The notes under the pieces were generated by a model. That model had not been told where the DNA came from. It saw nothing but the letters and a program-made list of their open reading frames with translations, and searched no databases. From DAOUAM01 sp034433305 (lineage in GTDB: Bacteria > Chloroflexota > Dehalococcoidia > Lucifugimonadales > DAOUAM01), in NCBI GenBank assembly GCA_034433305.1, contig DAOUAM010000063.1, positions 1 to 64,000 of the forward strand: a DNA stretch of 64,000 bases, read 5' to 3'. Numbering within the stretch: the first letter of the stretch is position 1; every line of letters starts with the position of its first letter. Shown in pieces: positions 1 to 8,453 of this stretch. A program made the position numbers and the translations under genes.

Positions 1-131
1 TCCTGGGGCTTTTCCTTGGCGGTGTCGGGGATGTAGATGCCCCCTGCGCTCATCTGCTCCTGCTGCTTGAGGGGCTGCACGACCACGCGGTTGCCTAAGG
101 GCTTGAAGGAGACTTTGGCCTGTGTTGCCAT
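1..131 (-). CDS. groES: Co-chaperonin GroES (partial, N-terminal 43 residues)
   Basis: The minus strand from position 131 reads MATQAKVSFKPLGNRVVVQP followed by a K-rich stretch and GGIYIPDTAKEKPQ, the conserved N-terminal half of the 10-kDa chaperonin that caps GroEL. The gene runs off the left edge of the window, so the mobile-loop end and any groEL partner are not seen. The start is fixed by a GGAGG ribosome site about ten bases upstream. Expression should be heat-shock controlled: a near-consensus CIRCE element and a strong sigma-70-type promoter lie just upstream (see separate entries). The family assignment is secure despite truncation. Confidence 0.95.
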   Translation of the reverse strand, partial: MATQAKVSFKPLGNRVVVQPLKQQEQMSAGGIYIPDTAKEKPQ

Positions 132-180
132 GCGACCTTGACCTCCTGGAGCGTGTATTGGTATGCTTGTGTGAGCAGTG

Positions 181-207
181 TTAGCAGTCTCGAGTCAGGA
201 CTGCTAA
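181..207 (-). promoter_or_regulatory. CIRCE operator (HrcA binding site) for groES
   Basis: A perfect inverted repeat TTAGCAGTC-N9-GACTGCTAA is present. The textbook CIRCE is TTAGCACTC-N9-GAGTGCTAA, so each arm differs by one symmetric substitution (C to G) with the 9-nt spacer kept. It lies immediately downstream of the groES -10 box, where HrcA repression would block initiation. Confidence 0.9.
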
Positions 208-211
208 AGTG

Positions 212-240
212 ATATTAGTAAAGCTCTTTAAAGTTGTCAA
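212..240 (-). promoter_or_regulatory. groES promoter
   Basis: On the minus strand TTGACA (235-240) is followed after exactly 17 bases by TAATAT (212-217). The predicted start point falls at the edge of the CIRCE element. This is one of the best promoter matches in the window. Confidence 0.85.
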
Positions 241-396
241 TATACCTCCGGAAGCCTTGTCAGGCCCTGCAAGGGCAGGGCGGGGGCGCCCCGCGCCTGT
301 TATGCCTGTCCCGGTGTGGGAGCCTACCAGGGGTAATGGGGCCGTTGCCTGCACCGCCCCCACGAATTCGAATAAATGACATCGGCCAGCGTTGGC

Positions 397-425
397 TTGT
401 ATGGCCCAGCCCTATCTGGTATATT
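397..425 (+). promoter_or_regulatory. Possible sdhABE promoter
   Basis: TTGTAT (397-402), a 17-base spacer, then TATATT (420-425), about 40 bases before the sdhA start. The -10 match is good and the -35 match weak, so this is a tentative call. Confidence 0.4.
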
Positions 426-464
426 CCTAATGGCTGTCAGCCGTCTCCACTTGAGGTAGCGAGC

Positions 465-2141
465 ATGCTAGACCACGATGTCCTAATCGTAGGCGCTGGC
501 CTTGCGGGGATGCGCGCAGCGCTGGCTGCGCGCAACAACGGGGCCGATGTCGCCGTGGTGACCAAGGTCTACCCCGTCCGGAGCCACTCCAACGCGGCGC
601 AGGGTGGCATCAACGCCGCCCTCACCGACAGGGGCGATAACTGGGAGGACCATGCCTTCGACACCATCAAGGGCAGCGACTACCTGGCCGACCAGGACGC
701 TGTCGAGGTCATGTGCCAGGAGGCCGGCCAGGAAGTCATCAACGCCGAGCACATGGGCGTCATATTCAACAGGGACGAGAACGGCCGGCTGGGCACCCGC
801 GCCTTCGGCGGCCAGCGCCAGGCCCGTACCTTCTTCGTGGCCGACTTCACCGGCCAGGCGCTGCTGCACGTGCTCCACGAACAGGTCCTCAAGGCCGGCG
901 TCAGGGTGTACGAAGAGTGGTTCGTGCTCTCCCTCATCGTGGAGGAGGGCGAGTGCTGCGGCGTGGTGGCCATGGAGATAAAGACCGGCGAGATCCAGGT
1001 CATCCGGGCCAAGGCGGTCATCATGGCCACCGGCGGGCTGGGCCGCGTGTTCGAGCCCAGCACCAACGCCCTCATCTGCACCGGCGATGGCATGGCCCTG
1101 GCCTACCGCGCCGGCGCGCCACTTATGGATATGGAGATGGTCCAGTACCATCCCACCACCCTCAAGGGTAGCGGCGTGCTCATCACCGAGGGCGCCCGTG
1201 GCGAGGGCGCCTACCTGCTGAACAAGGATGGCGAGCGCTTTATGAAGCGCTACGCCCCCAACATGATGGAGCTGGCCTCCCGCGACGTGGTCTCCAGGGC
1301 AGAGCAGACGGAGATCAACGAGGGCCGTGGCGTGGACGGCTGCGTCCTCCTGGACTGCCGCCACCTGGGGGAGAAGGTCATCGAGACCAAGCTGATGCAG
1401 ATCCTGCAGATCGCCCACGACTTCGCCAACGTGGACATCCGCAAGGAGCCTATACCCGTAAGACCGGGCATGCACTACCAGATGGGCGGCATCAAGACCG
1501 ACGTGAACGGCTTGACCCCGTTGCCTGGCCTGTACGCCGCCGGCGAGTGCGCCTGCGTCAGCGTCCACGGCGGCAACCGCCTGGGCGCCAACTCGCTGCT
1601 GGACACGCTGGTCTTCGGGCGGCGCGCCGGCGAGCACGCGTCGGAGGCTGTTAAAGGCAAGCCCCACAAGGACATAACCGACGCCGCCGCCGACCAGGAC
1701 CGCCGCCAGATCCAGGAGCTGCTCTCCCATGACAGCGGCGGTGAGCTTTTCGGCAAGATTCGGCTGGACATGGGCAGGGCCATGAACCAGCACCTGTCGG
1801 TCTTCCGCAACCAGCAGGGCATGGAGGAGGCGCTGCACAAGGTCGGTGGGCTCAAGGAGCGCTACCGCCGCGTGTATGTGGCCGACAGGGGCAAGACCTT
1901 CAACACCAACCTGATTTTCACCCTGGAACTGGGCTTCATGCTGGACTGCGCCGAGACCATCATCGTGAGCGCCCTGGAACGCAAGGAGAGCCGTGGCGCC
2001 CATACGCGCACCGACATGCCCAAGCGAGATGACGCCAACTGGCTGAAGCATATCCTGGTAAAGAAGGGGGCCGAAGGGCCGGAGATAGACTATCTTCCAG
2101 TGGCCATAACCAGGTGGCCGCCGCAGGTACGCAGCTACTAG
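465..2141 (+). CDS. sdhA: Succinate dehydrogenase/fumarate reductase flavoprotein subunit
   Basis: A 558-residue flavoprotein that interconverts succinate and fumarate at a covalently bound FAD on the inner face of the membrane complex. Visible motifs are the N-terminal dinucleotide fold (IVGAGLAGMRAA), the FAD-attachment region HSNAAQGG (His about residue 41), the substrate segment HPTTLKGSGVLITEGARGEG, the HYQMGG motif and the C-terminal HGGNRLGANSLLDTLVFGRR signature. The reading frame is open much further upstream, but ATG at 465 follows a TGAGGT ribosome site and begins exactly at the nucleotide-binding fold, so I chose it. It is first in a tight operon with the iron-sulfur subunit and a CCG-domain subunit; there is no classical cytochrome b anchor. 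Direction (succinate oxidation or fumarate reduction) cannot be read from sequence. Confidence 0.93.
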   Translation: MLDHDVLIVGAGLAGMRAALAARNNGADVAVVTKVYPVRSHSNAAQGGINAALTDRGDNWEDHAFDTIKGSDYLADQDAVEVMCQEAGQEVINAEHMGVIFNRDENGRLGTRAFGGQRQARTFFVADFTGQALLHVLHEQVLKAGVRVYEEWFVLSLIVEEGECCGVVAMEIKTGEIQVIRAKAVIMATGGLGRVFEPSTNALICTGDGMALAYRAGAPLMDMEMVQYHPTTLKGSGVLITEGARGEGAYLLNKDGERFMKRYAPNMMELASRDVVSRAEQTEINEGRGVDGCVLLDCRHLGEKVIETKLMQILQIAHDFANVDIRKEPIPVRPGMHYQMGGIKTDVNGLTPLPGLYAAGECACVSVHGGNRLGANSLLDTLVFGRRAGEHASEAVKGKPHKDITDAAADQDRRQIQELLSHDSGGELFGKIRLDMGRAMNQHLSVFRNQQGMEEALHKVGGLKERYRRVYVADRGKTFNTNLIFTLELGFMLDCAETIIVSALERKESRGAHTRTDMPKRDDANWLKHILVKKGAEGPEIDYLPVAITRWPPQVRSY

Positions 2142-2182
2142 GCACAGCCAGGGCAAGACTTCGGTGAAGAGGACTGCACTGC

Positions 2183-3136
2183 ATGAAAGTAACCTTCAGC
2201 ATCAGGCGCTACAACCCTGACTCGGAGCGGCCCGCCCCGCACTATCAGCAGTACACGCTGGAGTTGGACAACTCATCCACGGTCCTGGACGGGCTGATCA
2301 GGGTCCGGGAGGAGGTAGACGGCACCCTTGCCCTGCGGTGCTCCTGCCGCAGCGCCATCTGTGGCTCCTGCGGCATGAAGATCAACGGCTACTCCAGGCT
2401 GGCCTGCAACACCAAGATAGTGGACATCCTCAAGGACGGCACGCCCATTACGGTCGAGCCAATGGGCAACATGCCGGTCATCAAGGACCTGGTGACCGAC
2501 ATCTCCATCCACTGGAACAAGATGCGGGCCATCGAGCCCTGGCTCCAGCACCACGGCACGGTGCCACAGGGGGAGTTTATCGCCCCCAACGAGGCGATGC
2601 TGCACCTGGCGGGCGTCATGGCCTGCATCCAGTGCAGCGTGTGCGTGTCCGAGTGCACTGTGCTGCAGGTGGACCCCAACTTCCTTGGCCCGGCGGCGCT
2701 GGCCAAGTCCTACCGCTTCGTGGCCGACCCCCGGGACGACGCCGACAGGACTCGCCTCGCCAAGCTGACGCGCTACGGCGGCATCTGGGACTGCACCCGC
2801 TGCTACCAGTGCGTCCAGGCGTGCCCCAAGGGCGTGGACCCCATGGGCCGCATCATGGCGTTGCGGGACAGGGCCATCGAGGCGGGCTACACCAACAGCT
2901 ACGGGGCACGTCACGCCACGGCCTTCGCCGAGTCGGTGAAGCACAGCGGCTGGCTGGACGAGCTGCGGCTGCCCATCAAGACCTTCGGGATCACCAACGT
3001 CAAGGAGATGCTGAAGCTCCTGCCCATAGGCATCCGTGCCCAGCTTGCGGGCAAACGTCCGCCTATCTTCCACAAGAGCATTCCGGGCGTCAAGAACGTC
3101 CAGCGTATCTTTGAGAAGGTCGAGAAGAAGAGATGA
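2183..3136 (+). CDS. sdhB: Succinate dehydrogenase/fumarate reductase iron-sulfur subunit
   Basis: A 317-residue electron-transfer subunit linking the SdhA flavin to the quinone side. The N-terminal ferredoxin-like domain carries the 2Fe-2S ligands (CRSAICGSC at about 55-63 and a Cys near 75). The C-terminal helical domain has two Cys clusters, CIQCSVCVSEC and CTRCYQCVQACPKG, typical of 4Fe-4S and 3Fe-4S (or a second 4Fe-4S) sites. It is longer than common SdhB proteins (about 240-260 residues), with an extra C-terminal tail of about 60 residues. Its stop overlaps the start of the next gene by four bases (ATGA), so translation is probably coupled. Confidence 0.93.
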   Translation: MKVTFSIRRYNPDSERPAPHYQQYTLELDNSSTVLDGLIRVREEVDGTLALRCSCRSAICGSCGMKINGYSRLACNTKIVDILKDGTPITVEPMGNMPVIKDLVTDISIHWNKMRAIEPWLQHHGTVPQGEFIAPNEAMLHLAGVMACIQCSVCVSECTVLQVDPNFLGPAALAKSYRFVADPRDDADRTRLAKLTRYGGIWDCTRCYQCVQACPKGVDPMGRIMALRDRAIEAGYTNSYGARHATAFAESVKHSGWLDELRLPIKTFGITNVKEMLKLLPIGIRAQLAGKRPPIFHKSIPGVKNVQRIFEKVEKKR

Positions 3137-4023
3137 AGTATGCTTTCTACCCGGGCTGCGTGTCCCGTGGCGCCTGCCCCGAGCTTTACGCGGCCACCAT
3201 AGAAGTCTGCAAGCGCCTGGGCATCGAGCTGGAGATAGAGGCCATGCGCAGCGCTTCCTGCACCGGCTCAGGGGTGCTGCAGGAGAAAAACCTGCGCCTG
3301 GGCGACACCCTCAACGCCCGCAACCTGGCCCTGGCCGAGCGCACCGGCCTGCCTCTCATGACCATTTGCAGCACCTGCCAGGGCGTCATGTCCCAGGCCA
3401 ACAAGCGGCTCAAGGACAGCAGCGAGTACCTGGCCAGCATCAACGCCGACCTGACCGAGGAGGGCATCCAGTACAGGGGGACCGCCGAGCCAAGGCACCT
3501 CCTCTGGGTGCTCATCGAGGACGTGGGGCTGGACACCCTGCGGTCAAAGGTGGTACGCCCGCTGAAGGACCTGAAGGTGGCGCCCTTCTACGGCTGCTAC
3601 ATCGTGCGGCCCACGTCCGCCCTGGGGTTCCAGGAGCACCCGGAGCGGCGCGAGGCCCTGGAGGCGGTCATAGACGCCGTGGGCGCCCAGGTGGTGGACT
3701 TCCCGGGCAAGACGCTCTGCTGCGGCTTCCCCATCCTGACCATCAACGAGCAGAACTCCATGAAGATGGTGGCCAACCACACGCTGGACGCCAAGGGCCG
3801 GGGCGCCGACGCCATGGTGACACCCTGCCCGCTGTGCCACCTGAACCTGGACGGCTACCAGCCCAGGGCCGCTGCCACGCGTCACACATCCATAGACCTG
3901 CCCATTCTGCACCTGCCGCAACTGGTGGGGCTGGCGCTGGGCATAGCCCCCCAGGCCATGCGTCTCAACAGGCATATCGTCTCCACCCGGCGCCTGCTGT
4001 CCCAGGTGGCCCTGACGCCCTAG
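3133..4023 (+). CDS. sdhE: CCG-domain subunit of non-classical succinate/fumarate reductase (SdhE/MfrE, HdrB-like)
   Basis: 296 residues with two cysteine-rich CCG domains like heterodisulfide reductase subunit B. The first has CVSRGAC, a variant SCTGSG and CSTC; the second has GCY, LCCGFP and PCPLCHLN. In the type E complexes of archaea and in methylmenaquinol:fumarate reductase (MfrABE) of epsilonproteobacteria such a subunit replaces the heme-containing membrane anchor. The four-base overlap with sdhB supports a stable three-subunit complex here. In the first CCG motif one Cys of the pair is Thr (CTG), which may alter one iron-sulfur site. Quinone partner and membrane attachment are not evident. 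Confidence 0.88.
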   Translation: MKYAFYPGCVSRGACPELYAATIEVCKRLGIELEIEAMRSASCTGSGVLQEKNLRLGDTLNARNLALAERTGLPLMTICSTCQGVMSQANKRLKDSSEYLASINADLTEEGIQYRGTAEPRHLLWVLIEDVGLDTLRSKVVRPLKDLKVAPFYGCYIVRPTSALGFQEHPERREALEAVIDAVGAQVVDFPGKTLCCGFPILTINEQNSMKMVANHTLDAKGRGADAMVTPCPLCHLNLDGYQPRAAATRHTSIDLPILHLPQLVGLALGIAPQAMRLNRHIVSTRRLLSQVALTP

Positions 4024-4054
4024 GGCAAGCATACCCCAGTCAACCTGAAGGGTA

Positions 4055-4084
4055 TTGACAGACTGGCCTCGCCAGGAGTACAAA
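4055..4084 (+). promoter_or_regulatory. Promoter of the TetR-family gene
   Basis: TTGACA (4055-4060) is followed after 18 bases by TACAAA (4079-4084). The -10 hexamer enters the left end of the 44-bp palindrome, which fits autorepression by the encoded regulator. Confidence 0.55.
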
Positions 4085-4125
4085 TGAAGGAGCATTCGTT
4101 TTTAAAAACGAATGCTCCTTCATTT
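4082..4125 (+). promoter_or_regulatory. 44-bp perfect palindrome, likely TetR-family operator
   Basis: Bases 4082-4103 and 4104-4125 are exact reverse complements with no spacer (core TTCGTTTTTAAAAACGAA). The palindrome overlaps the -10/+1 region in front of the TetR gene, 18 bases before its start codon. There is no run of T after it, so I favour an operator over a terminator for sdhE. Confidence 0.7.
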
Positions 4126-4142
4126 AGAAGCGGAGGAAGCTA

Positions 4143-4760
4143 TTGCCCAAGGTCACTGAGGCCTACCTGGAGGCGCGACGCCAGCAGGTACTGGACGCGG
4201 CCATGGCCTGCTTCGCCCGCAAGGGGTTCCACGGGACCACCATGCAGGACATCTGCCGCGAGGCCCACCTGAGCCCCGGCGCGGTCTATCGCTACTTCTC
4301 CAGCAAAGAGGACATCGTGGAGGCGTGCTGCATCGGGACGGAGCAGCGCAGCCTCATGCTTATCGCGGCCGCCAGCGAGCAGGACAATACCCTCACGGTG
4401 CTGGACAAGCTGGCCGACTTCTTCTTCAGCATGCTGGCCGACCAGGAGGCAGCGCCCGGTTTGCGACTGGAGGTCCAGCTATGGGCCGAGGCCCTGCGCA
4501 ATCCGCGCATACTGGAGATATACCGGAGCAGCCTCAATCGCGTCCACGGGCCGCTGACCCAGATCATAAGGCGCGCCCAGGAGCGCGGGGAGATAGACCC
4601 TGCCCTGGATGCTGGCGCCGTGGCGCGCGTCATGATAGCCATGTGGGAGGGGCTTGTCCTCCAGATGGGCATCGAGCCTGACGTGGACATCCAGCGTTAC
4701 CTGGCGGCGGTCAAGGCCCTCTACAGCGGCCAGTTCTGGCGAGGCCGTCGTCCCCAGTGA
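4143..4760 (+). CDS. TetR/AcrR-family transcriptional regulator
   Basis: 205 residues. The N-terminal helix-turn-helix is clear (FARKGFHGTTMQDICREAHL, then SPGAVYRYFSSKEDIVE at about 25-62); the C-terminal ligand domain is all-helical and unassigned. The start is TTG at 4143, supported by GGAGG seven bases upstream. Upstream lies a long perfect palindrome overlapping a promoter, and downstream on the same strand is an MMPL exporter, a usual arrangement in which the regulator senses the exported compound and represses itself and the pump. The ligand is unknown; a lipid or hydrophobic drug is only an inference from the neighbour. Confidence 0.88.
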   Translation: MPKVTEAYLEARRQQVLDAAMACFARKGFHGTTMQDICREAHLSPGAVYRYFSSKEDIVEACCIGTEQRSLMLIAAASEQDNTLTVLDKLADFFFSMLADQEAAPGLRLEVQLWAEALRNPRILEIYRSSLNRVHGPLTQIIRRAQERGEIDPALDAGAVARVMIAMWEGLVLQMGIEPDVDIQRYLAAVKALYSGQFWRGRRPQ

Positions 4761-4853
4761 CTCCCAACTGTCCCCACCCAGGGGCAGACCGTGGGACTTA
4801 ATAAAAATCGAAGCCTCGTTTTCTATACAAGACACTGACCATGAGGTGCACCC

Positions 4854-7079
4854 ATGTCGCTGAAGCTGAATCTATCTACTGAGGCGCTGGCGCGGGCCAG
4901 CACCAGGAGGCCCTGGACAGTAATCGCCGCCTGGGTGGTGGCGCTGGCGGTCGCCCTGGCGCTGGTGCCTGCGCTGCTGCCCAGTGCCCTTACCACAAAC
5001 ATGACCTTCACCAATAGCCCTGAGTCGGTCCGCGCTGACAAGCTCCTGGAGGAAAGGATGCGCGGCCCGAGAAAGGTCAGCGAGATTGTCATCGTCCGGT
5101 CTGAGACGCTGACCGTGGACGACCCGGCTTTCCAGGCCCGCGTGCAGGACCTGTTTGGCCGCATCATGGCCCTCGGCCCCGAGGTGGTGGATGGCGGCAT
5201 CAGCTACTACCTGACCGGCGCTCAGGACCTGGTCTCCAGTGACAGGCACGCCACCATCCTGCCCATAACCATGACCGGCACCCATGACGACGCCTCCAGC
5301 AACATAGGCCGACTTGTCGCCATAGTGGAGGAGGCCAACGGCAGGGACGGCTTCCGGACCTGGATTACCGGCGAGGCCAGCATTGGCAAGGACTTCCAGG
5401 AAGTGGCGGAGCGGGACCTGCAGTTCGGGGAACTGTTCGGCATACCGGTGGCGCTGGTTATTCTGGTGGTGGTATTCGGGGCGCTGATGGCTGCTTTCGT
5501 GCCCCTGGTGCTGGCTATATCCGCCATCGCCATCGCCACGGGCGCCACGGCTGTCATAGGGCAGGGCTTCCAGCTATCCTTCTTCGTCACCAACATGATA
5601 ACCATGATGGGCCTGGCCGTGGGCATAGACTACTCCCTGTTCGTGGTCTCGCGCTACCGCGAGGAGCGCCGGCGCGGCCTGCCCAGGGACAAGGCCATCG
5701 TCATGGCAGGGGCGACAGCCAGCCGGGCCGTGCTGTTCAGCGGCATAACCGTGGTGCTGGCGCTGTTAGGCATGTTCATAGTGCCCACCACGGTGTTCCG
5801 CAGCCTGGCCACAGGGGCCATCCTGGTGGTGGTCGTCTCGGTGCTGGCGGCCATAACGCTGCTGCCCGCCGTCCTGAGGCTCCTGGGCGACAGGGTCAAC
5901 TCACTGCGGGTGCCCCTCCTCAACCGGCGCTCCAGCGCCACGGCCCAGAAGGCGTCCGGCGGGTTCTGGACGTGGACCGCCCGCACGGTCATGCGCCATC
6001 CCGTGGCCAGCCTGCTGGTGTCGTCAGGACTGCTGATAGCCGCCGCCGTGCCCACGCTGGACATACACATCGGCGCCGCTGGCATCAGCACCCTCAGCGA
6101 GGACCTGCCCTCCAGGCAAGGCTTCGACGTGCTACAGCGGGACTTCGGTTTCGGGCTGCTCAGCCCGGCGGAGATCGTGGTAGAAGGGGACGTGGCCTCG
6201 GAGCCAGTCCAGGCCGCCATCCAGCGACTGCAGCAGGCCCTGGCCTCCGACCCGGCCTTTGGCCCCTTGCAGCACCAGGCCAACGCCGCGGGCGATCTGG
6301 CGCTGCTGACCGTGCCCGTCAGAGGCGACGCCAACAGCGAGGAGTCCATCAGCGCCGTCAGGGCACTGCGTTCCCGGTACATCCCCCAGGCCTTCTCAGG
6401 CGTGGACGCCAGCGCCCTGGTGACGGGCGCCACGGCCTTCAACATTGACTTCTTCGACCTGACCGACCGCTACACGCCCATCGTATTCGCCTTCGTGCTG
6501 GGCCTGAGCTTCGTCCTGCTCACCATTGTGTTCAGGTCTATCGTGGTGCCGCTGAAGGCTATCGTCCTTAACCTGCTGTCGGTGGGCGCGGCCTACGGCC
6601 TGGTGGTGCTGGTGTCACAGAAGGGCGTGGGCGCCGGACTGCTGGGCTTCCAGCAGGTGGACATCATCGAGGCGTGGATACCCCTGTTCATGTTCTCGGT
6701 GCTGTTCGGCCTGTCCATGGACTACCACGTGTTCCTGCTCAGTCGCATCCGCGAGCGCTACGACCAGACCCAGGACAACACCGACGCGGTAGCCTTCGGG
6801 CTGCGCTCCACGGGAGGCATCATCACAGGCGCCGCGCTCATCATGGTGGCCGCCTTCGGAGCCTTCGCCAGCGGAGAGCTGGTCATGTTCCAGCAGGTGG
6901 GCTTCGGCCTGGCGGTAGCGGTGCTGCTGGACGCCACCATCGTCCGCTCGGTGCTGGTGCCCTCAGCCATGAAGCTGCTGGGCAGCGCCAACTGGTACCT
7001 GCCTGGCGCGCTGCGCTGGCTGCCGCAGATGCGCGTGGAGCGCCTGGAGCCAAGCCACGCCAGCCATTCGGGCGACTAG
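4854..7079 (+). CDS. MMPL-family RND transporter
   Basis: 741 residues with the duplicated RND/MMPL layout: an N-terminal membrane helix, an extracytoplasmic loop (about 45-180), a block of helices (about 195-330), a second loop (about 400-530) and a second block of helices (about 540-715). The proton-relay region is visible in both halves as GIDYSLFVVSRYREE and SMDYHVFLLSRIRERY. MMPL proteins export lipids, hopanoids or hydrophobic drugs across the inner membrane. ATG at 4854 follows GAGGT. It lies about 90 bases after the TetR gene, which probably controls it. A possible -10 TATACA sits at 4824-4829; the AT-rich stretch at 4802-4822 loosely resembles half of the TetR palindrome. Confidence 0.9.
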   Translation: MSLKLNLSTEALARASTRRPWTVIAAWVVALAVALALVPALLPSALTTNMTFTNSPESVRADKLLEERMRGPRKVSEIVIVRSETLTVDDPAFQARVQDLFGRIMALGPEVVDGGISYYLTGAQDLVSSDRHATILPITMTGTHDDASSNIGRLVAIVEEANGRDGFRTWITGEASIGKDFQEVAERDLQFGELFGIPVALVILVVVFGALMAAFVPLVLAISAIAIATGATAVIGQGFQLSFFVTNMITMMGLAVGIDYSLFVVSRYREERRRGLPRDKAIVMAGATASRAVLFSGITVVLALLGMFIVPTTVFRSLATGAILVVVVSVLAAITLLPAVLRLLGDRVNSLRVPLLNRRSSATAQKASGGFWTWTARTVMRHPVASLLVSSGLLIAAAVPTLDIHIGAAGISTLSEDLPSRQGFDVLQRDFGFGLLSPAEIVVEGDVASEPVQAAIQRLQQALASDPAFGPLQHQANAAGDLALLTVPVRGDANSEESISAVRALRSRYIPQAFSGVDASALVTGATAFNIDFFDLTDRYTPIVFAFVLGLSFVLLTIVFRSIVVPLKAIVLNLLSVGAAYGLVVLVSQKGVGAGLLGFQQVDIIEAWIPLFMFSVLFGLSMDYHVFLLSRIRERYDQTQDNTDAVAFGLRSTGGIITGAALIMVAAFGAFASGELVMFQQVGFGLAVAVLLDATIVRSVLVPSAMKLLGSANWYLPGALRWLPQMRVERLEPSHASHSGD

Positions 7080-7122
7080 CGCTGCAAGACCTTACTCCCG
7101 TCGCCCTCTCTCCGAAATGAAG

Positions 7123-7249
7123 CTTAACAACTTGAATGGGTAATCCAGGGCAGCACCATGCCCCCTTCCCCCAGACAGACTCGGGCCTGTCCTGAGCGTG
7201 CCGAAGGAGAGGGGGCTGGTCACGCCATTACCCTGTCATGTTGTTAAAG
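7123..7249. repeat. MITE-like element with about 22-bp imperfect terminal inverted repeats
   Basis: The left end (7123-7144, starting CTTAACAACTTGAATGGG) matches the reverse complement of the right end (7228-7249) at about 18 of 22 positions. Internally it has a CCCCCTTCCCCC...GAGAGGGGG pairing and a module GGCCTGTCCTGAGCGTGCCG that recurs in other elements in the window. It fills most of the 261-base gap between the MMPL gene and the convergent gene at 7341; no coding sequence is visible in it. Confidence 0.5.
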
Positions 7250-7340
7250 TCCATGTCGGAGAGGGGGCCATAGATTGACCAATGTGGTGCCCTTACAGAC
7301 TGGGGGTGAGGTCTGCCACGCGCATGACCTGGCCGGCGGG

Positions 7341-8369
7341 TTACTGCAGCGGCAGGGGCGGCTGCCACCAGGTCGGTACGTCGCTTACCTCAATACGCTC
7401 CACCCACTTGACCCACTGGAAGCCGCGCCTGCCCGGCGCCACCAGGCGGGCAGGGAAGCCGTGGCTGTGGGACAGCGCCTCGTCGCCGACGTGGGTGGCC
7501 AGCAGGAGGCCCCGGGCGTCCTCCAGGGAGAACCTGCGGTAGTAGCCTGTGACCGAGGTGAAGGTGACGCTGCGGGCGCTGGCTGGCTGGCCCAGCAGGG
7601 ACAGAAGCTCGCCCACTGGCACGCCCCGCCATACCTGGGTGGAGTACCAGCCGCCGGTGCAGTCCAGCGTAGCCGCCACTTCCGCCGTGGGTGACAGGTC
7701 GGCGTAGGCCAGCGTCAGCGTCCGGCCGTCGGCACCCCTGAGATGGAGTCGCCATTTTCCCACGTCCACAGGCGAGGGCCTGTCATTGAGCCACGAAGTG
7801 ACGGGGAAGGCGTTGCCTGAGAAGCTGCTGGCAGGGTAGGAGCCTGTGAACCTGCGGGACGCCGCGCCGAAGCTGCCCAGCCTCAGGGCCAGTTCGCCCA
7901 GTTGCCAGGACGCCAGCCCGAAGGCCGCCAGGCCCAGCAGCCTCAGAAAGGAGCGCCGCTCCGCCCAGTAGGCAACAGGGAAGCCTCGAGTATGGTAGCG
8001 GGCGTGCCAGAGCAGCAGAGGCACCAGGGCCGCGCCGGCGTAGATGTGCCAGCTCAGGCCGCTGAAGGGGTAAAGGCTGAAGCGCCCCACCAGGGACCAG
8101 GCAAGTCCCAGCGCCAGCGTGACGATCAGCAGGCCCAGCAGCAGGAGCGACGCGCCTCTGGGAGCGGCGGCCCGCCTCCAGCGCAGTGAGAACAGGATGT
8201 TGCGGGCCTTCCAGGCCAGGACACCCAGGATGCCATAGCCAGCCACGCGGTGGGCCTGCATGAAAATGGCCCTGTCCGGCGAGCCGCCAGAGACAAGCCC
8301 CAGGAAACCGCTGGCCAGCTCAGCCAGTACCAGCAGGAGCAGGAGGGTATTGGCCCATGGGAACTTCAT
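7341..8369 (-). CDS. Fusion of cytochrome b561-like membrane domain and sulfite-oxidase-type molybdopterin domain
   Basis: 342 residues. Residues about 7-165 form four to five membrane helices with His at 40, 108, 122 and 126 that could ligate b-type hemes. Residues about 185-335 match the oxidoreductase molybdopterin-binding domain of the SuoX/MsrP type, with Cys237 in the motif ATLDCTGGWYSTQVWRGVPV as the expected molybdenum ligand. In MsrPQ-type systems these two functions sit on separate proteins; here one chain would carry both, passing electrons between the membrane and an external Mo centre. The substrate is unknown. It starts with ATG at 8369. Its right-hand neighbour is on the same strand with an 84-base gap. 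Confidence 0.8.
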   Translation of the reverse strand: MKFPWANTLLLLLVLAELASGFLGLVSGGSPDRAIFMQAHRVAGYGILGVLAWKARNILFSLRWRRAAAPRGASLLLLGLLIVTLALGLAWSLVGRFSLYPFSGLSWHIYAGAALVPLLLWHARYHTRGFPVAYWAERRSFLRLLGLAAFGLASWQLGELALRLGSFGAASRRFTGSYPASSFSGNAFPVTSWLNDRPSPVDVGKWRLHLRGADGRTLTLAYADLSPTAEVAATLDCTGGWYSTQVWRGVPVGELLSLLGQPASARSVTFTSVTGYYRRFSLEDARGLLLATHVGDEALSHSHGFPARLVAPGRRGFQWVKWVERIEVSDVPTWWQPPLPLQ

Positions 8370-8453
8370 GGATGGCTGGCCTCATACCCTGGCAGGCAGT
8401 CCGTGGGACACTAGAGTGAAGCGCCTGTCCCACCTGAGGAGACGCCTCCAACT

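Noticed and set aside
483..2156. Long open frame antisense to sdhA, and similar long antisense frames opposite icd, pycB, mmdA, sdhB and others
   Set aside because: GC-rich coding DNA leaves the complementary frame open; these frames show no family motifs and overlap certain genes.
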